Below are positions 57,376 to 64,000 of a stretch of DNA of 64,000 bases, piece by piece. Position 1 is the stretch's first letter. Each line of letters starts with the position of its first letter. Below the pieces are notes generated by a model. The model was not told the origin of the DNA. It ran no database searches and was given only the letters and a program-made list of their open reading frames with translations. The translations under genes were made by a program, and so were the position numbers. Origin of the DNA: Perilla frutescens (taxonomy: Eukaryota > Streptophyta > Magnoliopsida > Lamiales > Lamiaceae); assembly GCA_026008535.1 (NCBI GenBank), contig BRKX01000009.1, positions 48,667,001 through 48,731,000 on the forward strand. Reading direction: 5' to 3'.

Positions 57376-59970
57376 ATGGACTTGTCAGTGGGGCTGCTCC
57401 ATTATGAAAAAGCTTCAGGCCAGCCAATTAATTTTGAAAAATCCTCTATCTCGTTTAGCCCTTTAACAACGGAGAGGGTTATCATAAAGATTCAACACAT
57501 TCTGGGATTGCAGAGAGTTGAAGGGCATTTCCTTTATTTAGGATTATCGATGGTCACTATGAGGAATAAAAGAACTCAATTCGGTTATATTCGGGATAAA
57601 GTGGTTAAGAAGCTAGTTGGGGTAATAAATTACTCTCCGCTGGGGGAAAATAGATTTTGCTTAAATCGATGGTTTGATCCATATTGACATATGCTATGAT
57701 GTGTTTCCATCTCCCGGATTCCATATTGAATGAAGTTGATCGTGCTTGTGCTCGATTTTGGTGGGGAGACACGATGGATAAAAGAAGAATGTATTGGATA
57801 TGTTGGCAAAATTTGTGCAGGCTTAAAGATTGGAGAGGTTTGGGATTTTGAAATCTGCCAAGCTTCAACAAAGCTCTCATGGCGAAACAAGTCTGGAGAG
57901 TGCTAAAGTCGCCTAATTCTTTTGTAGCTAGGGTGCTGACGTCAAAATATTACAAGCATGAGTCTATTTTGGATGCGAAAATTGGGATGAATGCATCTTT
58001 CATCTGGAGATCTTTATATTGAAACAGATCTATTATCCGACACGGCGTTAGATGGAAGGTTGGGTCGGGGAGCTTAATGAGGATTTTGCAGGATGATTTT
58101 GTGAGTGATTTTCGTTGTGGTGTGCTAGGGTGAATGAGCAGGTAGACCATAATCTTAAGGTTGGGGTGTTTGTTACGAATACCAGAAGTTGGAATGAGGA
58201 AATATTGCTTCAGGTTTTTTGGCCTCCTATTATGGAGAGTATTCTACGAACCCCTATCGTTGTGGAGGAGGATGATAAATGTTCATGGAAATTTGAGGAG
58301 AAGGAAGGCTATACCGTGAAAACTGGGTACCTGTTTGAGATAGGGTATTTTGCTCAACAAGGATCCACGTCAGGGACGCATAAGAATGAGTGGAATGATT
58401 TGATATGAAATTTAAACATAGCACCGAAGGTCAAAGTGTTCTTATGGAGAGTTTATATGGATTTCATACCCTTGCAAATGAATTTAAAGGCGCATCATAT
58501 CCCAGTTAGTGGCTTATGTGAAAGATGTAGCAGAATGTGGAGCACTACAACACATAGCCTACTGTATTGTGATCGTGTGAAAAGATTTAGGAAGGGATCT
58601 ATATTCTAGTCGACGATGAAAGATTTGAGAGCTCTTTCTATGGTTGAGATTGGAAAGGAGTTTCGGCGAATGTTTAAGAAAGATGATTATGAGGTGTGGG
58701 GTGTTACTTTGGCAGCAGTTTGGAGGTATTTGTGTACTGAGAAACATGATGGTTATTGCAACTCTTTAGAGGTGGGTGTTGAGTCCTCCGTGAGTGCGGA
58801 TGTCAATAGGTAGGGTAGGGTAGGGTAGGGTACGGGTATGCCTTCCCCATACCCTACCTCAACATAAAATGTCCTACCCATACCCTACCCTATTATCCTA
58901 TTTTTTTAGAGGATAGGGTAGGGTATTACCCTACGGGTAATCGGATACCCGCGGGTAAAACGGGTTACCCGTTTAGATTTATTTGATAATATATCACAAT
59001 AAAAAAAATCTCAAAAACACGAAAAAAATTAATAAATGAGTTCTTTTGTCAAAATATAACCAATACAAACAAATCAAGTTCTTGTGATGCCACCATAACA
59101 ACAAAACTAGAAGATTAATTAAAAAAGTATATATATGTATGTATATACATACATATATATATATTTAATATATTATGGTAATCGGATAGGGTAATCGGGT
59201 AAAACTTTAATCCCATATCCTACCCTTACCCTAACAAAATTTAGCGGGTACGGGTAGTACCTTACCCGTTACCCGAATCTACAGGTACTACCCGCCCCTA
59301 TTACCCGTTTACCTATGAGTAATTTTACCCTACGGGTAAAGTTGACATCCCTATCCGTGAGATATTTAACTCAGTTTCAAGTAGCTAGAGTAGAAGTTAT
59401 GGCGACCATGTCTCTAGGTGTGAAAGTAGGAAAGAAATATTGGTATCCACTGGACAAAAGGGTTTATAGGTTGGATGTTGATGCAGCTATAAATAGATGT
59501 CGGTAGATTTTGGTGCTGGGGCGATTGTATGAGACCATGAAGGAAGAATTCAGGCTACTTTGGCAAAAACAACGCTTCCACCATCATCAATTCTTGATGC
59601 CGAGATTAACGCCATTTTATATGGAGTTGGGCTTTGCGTGCAAGAGGGTTTGCTCCCCTGTGTTGTGTTCTTGGACTCTCTATTAGCTATTCGTTTGCTT
59701 GCTAACAGAGATGAGGGAGATGCGTTTATTAAAAAAGAGACCCCACTTGTGGCTAAGGTTGTTAAAGCGGGTGGAATTTTATCGTTTCAACATATGTCGA
59801 GGGAAGCTAATAGAGTTGCTAATAATCTTTCACAATTTGGTGTTGGTTGTAATGATTTTTGTATTTAGTATTACAATTGTGAATTTAATGGATAATTTTA
59901 GTAGTATTACGAATTTCTTATAATTTTTTTAATTCAATTAGGAAATGACGAATGCACGTCTAAATAAAAA
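57376..59970 (+). pseudogene. LINE ORF2 3' part: RT C-terminus, zf-RVT and RNase H, split by a MITE
   Basis: Begins at RT block HYEKASGQPINFEKSSISFS, then FLYLGLSM (RT end). Further parts lie in other frames: RACARFWWGD, YWICWQNLCRLKDWRGLGF, LMAKQVWRVL, then a zf-RVT block (VKVFLWRVYMDFIPL, CERCSRMWSTTTHSLLYC). RNase H follows the MITE: RLDVDAAIN, LDAEINAILYGVGL, FLDSLLAIRLL, REANRVANNLSQFG. Many stops and frameshifts occur (for example 57687, 57850, 58021, 58131, 58408). The A-rich 3' end is at 59963-59975. The 5' part (endonuclease and most of RT) is missing. A different and older LINE than that at 48570-54540. Confidence 0.88.
58795..59353. mobile_element. hAT-type MITE nested in the LINE, 8-bp TSD
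   Basis: A perfect 8-bp duplication TCCGTGAG (58787-58794 and 59354-59361). Inverted ends: left TGCGGATGTCAATAGG, right ..AAAGTTGACATCCCTA. Subterminal 'ggtagggtagggtaggg' and 'accctaccc', 'gggtaatcgg' and 'cgggtaac' words on both sides could form a long hairpin. The 559-bp body is AT-rich with (TA)n at 59130-59165. The telomere-like 'tagggtaggg' words are part of the ends, not telomere. Confidence 0.9.
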
Positions 59971-59975
59971 AAAAC

Positions 59976-60459
59976 CATTAAACCAAGGCTATGACAAAGC
60001 AACGACCCGGTTATATATTTTATTTAAATGTTGTGTATTTTTTCTGTTAATTTCATATTTTCGATTGTAGAATTTTAAAAATTAAATAATATTTATTTAT
60101 GTAGTTTTATAATTATATATCGTAACCCCACTTTTAAAATTTTGAATACGTCACTGCTATTGAGAATGGTAAGATTTTGTGTAAAAAAATATAATATTCC
60201 ATGTCAACATTGAGAAAAATGGAAAATCATGGATTTTTTTTTATTCTTATTCTCTGGCGCGCTTAATGGGAATCCAAAGTATGATAAATTTTATTTAAAG
60301 AAAGTTTTAGTTATGGATTGGTCTTGCATACAATCATTATACGCAAGGGCTTATGTTGGATGAGGTTTAATAGGATTCTAAAAAATTAAAAAGTCTTATT
60401 AGGGTGGTTGTAATGTTGAACCAAAAAAATAATTTTAATACAATCACGTCAGTGCCACG
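59976..60459. other. intergenic, no feature recognised
   Basis: AT-rich sequence between the LINE tail and the TRIM. Confidence 0.5.
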
Positions 60460-61416
60460 TGTCATAGGATGGGAGTTTCTCATTCTCCGACGCATGCCCA
60501 CCTTTCCCCCCTTTTGGGGCTTTCCGAATAACTACTGGTTTTGCCCTGCCATCAGGCTCATCAGGGGAGCGGCATAAGCACCCAACTAGGGTGTTCCCAC
60601 CTTGTGCTCAATGCCCTCCTCGAATCTTATGTAGGCGTCCAGCATATTGTCCGTCAATATCATATCAGAGTACGCCCACATGCGCTCCCGTGCGCCACAG
60701 TCGCACATCCTCGGCAATCCTCGGCAATCCCCACCAATCTCGGCTAAGGATGGATTGTGCGTGATAATGCAAGGTGCGACCTGTGATATCCTCCCCCACT
60801 TGATTTGTGGTCATCCTCGAACATAGCGTGCACTCGTTTAAGGACTTACACTCATTGCCTTATGCACCGAGGCACCTGTTTACTTGTCCATCCTCCGTAA
60901 GGCTACGCAGGTCCTCCTCCTGAGTGCCCGGATCGCCACTTGCGGGGCACCTTGGTTACGCAAGTCCTCCTCCTGAGTGCTTGGATCACCAACCACGGGG
61001 GGACCTTAGGAGGATCATCGCCCATGAACCGACCGGCAAGTAGCACCCGCAATGCCCATACAAGACGGGCCTACGAGCCGGCCCTCTCTGATACCAAATG
61101 TCACAGGATGGGAGTTTCTCATTCTCCGACGCATGCCCACTTTTCCCCCTCTTGGGGCTTTCCGGACAACTACTGGTTTCGCCCTGCCATCGAGCTCATC
61201 AGGGGAGCGGCATCAGCACCCAACCAGTGTGTTCCCACTTTGTGCTCAATGCCCTCCTCGAATCTTATGTGGGTGCCCAACATATTGTCCGTCAATATCA
61301 TATCAGAGTACGCTCGCATGCGCTCCCGTGCGCCATAGCCGCACATCCTCAGCAATCCCCGCCAATCTCAGCTGAGGACGAATTGTGCGTGATAATGTAA
61401 GGTGCAACCTGTGACA
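60460..61416 (-). mobile_element. TRIM retroelement, minus strand, 5-bp TSD
   Basis: Two LTRs of 329 bp (60460-60788) and 318 bp (61099-61416), TGTCA..TGATA/TGACA, about 92% alike by eye. The target duplication CCACG lies at 60455-60459 and 61417-61421. On the minus strand TGGTATCAGAGA (61096-61085) follows the LTR and matches the initiator tRNA-Met primer site at 11 of 12 bases. A polypurine tract (reverse of 60789-60801, 'aagtgggggagga') precedes the other LTR. The ~310-bp internal part contains a tandem 'aagtcctcctcctgagtgc' duplication and no protein gene. Confidence 0.93.
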
Positions 61417-61421
61417 CCACG

Positions 61422-62528
61422 TCAAAAGTTAGAAACTAACTACTTTTATGAACTTATCCTCAAAATGTTTCCATGTCTTGCATTTTTCTTTAATTCACTT
61501 ATGAGAACATTTTGAAAATTTTAATTTTTGTGAAATATTAGAAATATAAAAATAAATAATGTAATTTATATATTTTAGTTAATTCAGTTTTAACTGAAAT
61601 ATTATTTATTAAAATTGAAACCAAAACAAACTATGTTTTGATTTTAATATTAAAAAAAAAGTTAAAGATAAAATCACCAAACCAATCAAATCAAACAGCT
61701 CGGTTCGATTTGATTTTTGATTTTGGTTCAGTTTTACACACTCCAACCTTTAAGCAAAAATCATAATATATTGACACGTGACATTCATTTATTTATGCAG
61801 GCAAGGATGAAACAGAAATTTATAATAGATGATCGAATCTAGTAAAATACCTTAATAAAAACATTATTTAACTAGAGTCATCATCTTTTGTAACTTCAAT
61901 CTTCCCCCTTCAAAGGTAAAGTTTTATGATACCATATACAACAATAACATATAATTCACAATAAATGACGATTACAATTATATATTTTATAATTTTGTAT
62001 TTATAACGGTGATTCTTTAATACAATAATAAAGTTTTTTTTTTTTCAATTATTAAACATGAAATGTTGGCACGTACGTACATTATGAATAAACTCATTTT
62101 TCATGCAATAACTAACAAATCACTGAGACGAGCAAATCCCAATACACAAGCTTTATACGATCTACTCGGCTTGAAAGGATTTGTGTTTTTTTATTTTAAT
62201 TCATAAAATCAAATAATAAAAATTATTCCAGGGTATTTATTATTTTATTAAATAATAAGTTAAAATAATAACAAAAACTCGAAGCTAGGAATATATTTAT
62301 ATTTGATTAATCATAATATGAATTATAGATCTATATATATCATAGACGTAAATTTCTCAGTAATATTATTAAGGGTTCAGGTCGAAACCTTATGTAATTA
62401 AACAAAAAATAAACTATTGAATTATATATATCTTGAAACTCTAAATCAATTTAAGATAAATACAAATTCATCCATGTACAAAATATGAAATACATATTTT
62501 TCGAAAATTAACACATTTCTAAATATTA
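61422..62528. other. AT-rich sequence with a dispersed repeat, no gene
   Basis: Contains the inverted partner (about 61830-62010) of the repeat at 10060-10230. Nothing else recognised. Confidence 0.5.
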
Positions 62529-64000
62529 GGGGCAAACTCTTGTTAGACCGTCTAACGGATTCCCTTGCGTTAGACGGATATTATTTGACCCAACAAAGTG
62601 GTCCTCTCCTTTTTTCTTTTCTTTTTGATTTTTTTAATGGTTCCCTTCCCCTTTTTTCTTTGTTATTCTATTTTTATTTTTTTTCTTCGGCACGGCTCTC
62701 TCTCTCTGTTTCCTCTTTTTTTTTTTTTTGGTTGGCACAAACGTGTTGTTTTCTTTTTTTTTTTCTTTTTTCTTTAGCACAAAGTGTTTTTCCTTATTTT
62801 TTCCTTTTTCCCCCTTCTTCTTCTTTAGCACGTTTTGTGCTCTTCCTTTTTTTTCATTTCTTTCTTTAGCACAAACGTTATATTTTCATTAAAATGAAAA
62901 TTTAGAAGAAAAATTATATTTTCATTAAAATTTAAATTACCGATGATTAAGCATTAATTATTGAATTAACAACATAAAAGTATGATTAATTATAAAGTAA
63001 GTATCACTATTAATAAAAAATGAAGCATCACTAATATAATGAGTAGTTACTACTCACTATCATGTTCAATTTTTGAATTGTAACATTTTCTTTTATGTAG
63101 CTAATGATTCAATTTTTGAATTGCAATATGTTTGAACTGATACTTTTCTTTCTAATTAGTGATACTTTCTTCTGCAATTAGTGATACTTTTCTTTCTAAT
63201 TATTGATGCTTTTCTTTCTAATTAGTGGCACTTTCTTCTGCAATTAGTGATATTTTTCTTCTAATTAGTGATACTCTCTTCTGCCATTAGTGATACTTTT
63301 CTTCAATTAGTGATACTTTTCTTCTAATTAGTGATACTTTCTTCTGTAATTAGTGATACTTTTCTTCAATTAGTGATACTTTTTTCCATAGTAATGACAC
63401 TCCACTTCACCCCATAAATAATGATACTCATGTGTGAGAGTTAATAATACTTCACCACATAAATAATGATACTTTGGTTAATGATATACTCCACTCATAG
63501 TTAATGATAATTTACCTTATAATGAATGATACTTTTTTTTTTGGCTCAATAATTAGTGAACCGTCAAGAAAAAAATATATATTTTTTTAAAAATAAATGT
63601 ATACCTTAAAATGACTATATTATAATTATTTTTTTTAAAAAAAGAAAAAGACACAAAAATAAAAAAGAAAGAAAGCGAAAAAAAGGAGAAAAAAAGAAAA
63701 GAAAAGGAAACGAAACAAGAAAGAAGAAGAAAGTAAGAAGAAAGAAGAAGAAATGGGCCCAGCCGCCGAAAGGCAAAAAAAAAAAGAGAGAGAGAGAGAG
63801 ATAACAAAAATTGGGCTTGATAAAGAAAGGAGAAAAAGGAAAAAAAAGGGTGAAAACAGCTCAGCTGGGCTGAGGCCCAAGTCCAAAAAAGAAAGGGAGA
63901 AGGGCGCCCAGCAGCAAGGAAAAAGAAAAAAAAACGCACAGCTGGGTCTTGGGACGGGTTTAGACGAGATTTGACCCGTCTAACGTAAGGAGATCCGTTA
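62529..64000. mobile_element. minisatellite-bearing TIR element, copy C (runs off window)
   Basis: Starts GGGGCAAACTCTTGTTAG with the family block 'gttagaccgtctaacgga' and 'cgttagacggata'. Same layout as copies A and B: a pyrimidine arm (62600-62870), the block 'ttaccgatgattaagcatt' (62937-62955), the 'attagtgatactttcttct' minisatellite (63140-63390) and a purine arm (63630-63940). 'gtctaacgtaaggagatccg' at the window edge is the start of the right TIR. A 9-bp left flank 'taaatatta' should recur beyond the window if the duplication is intact. Confidence 0.85.
63140..63390. repeat. ~21-bp minisatellite inside copy C
   Basis: About a dozen imperfect 'aattagtgatacttttctt' units, homologous to the arrays in copies A and B but with a different number and order of variants. 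Confidence 0.85.

Noticed and set aside
58801..58870. telomere-like 'tagggtaggg' array
   Set aside because: The unit is not the plant TTTAGGG repeat and it forms the end of a hAT MITE with an 8-bp duplication.
60541..61400. several 60-130-codon frames in different frames
   Set aside because: They are GC-richer LTR and internal sequence of the TRIM; duplicated frames simply mirror the two LTRs.
1..64000. rRNA, tRNA genes
   Set aside because: Only tRNA-complementary primer sites of retroelements were seen; no cloverleaf-forming gene or rRNA core was recognised.

Overview
This is a repeat-dominated stretch of a flowering-plant nuclear genome, probably a eudicot; I cannot name the species. The evidence is the very AT-rich background, plant-type transposons (Athila-clade Ty3/Gypsy, CACTA, Mutator-like, hAT and Stowaway elements, and LINEs with an RNase H domain), a tRNA-Asp primer site that fits plant Athila elements, and fragments of plant genes (NETWORKED1, La-related protein 1, SKP1-like, PRP39, HSP70). 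I saw no rRNA, tRNA or CRISPR array.

Layout. 1-1490 is a tandem repeat closed by an inverted copy. 2326-6340 is the only stretch with ordinary plant gene content: a broken NET1 fragment (+), two intact 3' exons of a LARP1-like gene (-), one SKP1-like exon fragment (+), and one apparently intact small gene (-), probably mitoribosomal protein mL59/mL64. 6490-10700 holds tandem repeats and a CACTA end. 10954-12741 is a Mutator-like element with a perfect 9-bp target duplication and a relic of the PB1-like domain. 13219-14985 is the first of three copies of a TIR element built around a minisatellite. 15095-19201 holds a 5'-truncated LINE, an LTR-like block and a Stowaway MITE.

19513-31354 is a complete Athila-type LTR retrotransposon with target duplication ACGTC, PBS and polypurine tract. 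Its gag-pol and its ATHILA-ORF1-like third gene are interrupted by several stops and frameshifts, so it is non-autonomous. 32209-39310 holds a TRIM with tandemly repeated truncated LTR, a Mutator-like MITE, a small Stowaway, an AT-rich stretch and a 3.7-kb CACTA element.

40502-43104 is a chimeric, intronless gene-like unit. An intact 333-codon frame (coiled coil, PPR-like piece, start of PRP39) is followed by more PRP39 and then an HSP70 fragment. This is the most unusual protein-coding structure here.

47250-55804 is a four-layer nest: tandem repeats hold copy B of the minisatellite TIR element, which holds a hAT-type element, which holds a nearly full-length LINE on the minus strand. Target duplications of 9 and 8 bp fix the order of the two DNA-element insertions. 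57376-59970 is another LINE remnant, split by a hAT MITE with an 8-bp duplication. 60460-61416 is a TRIM on the minus strand, and 62529-64000 is copy C of the minisatellite element, cut by the window edge. Only the mL59-like gene and possibly the 40502-41503 frame look like functional host genes.
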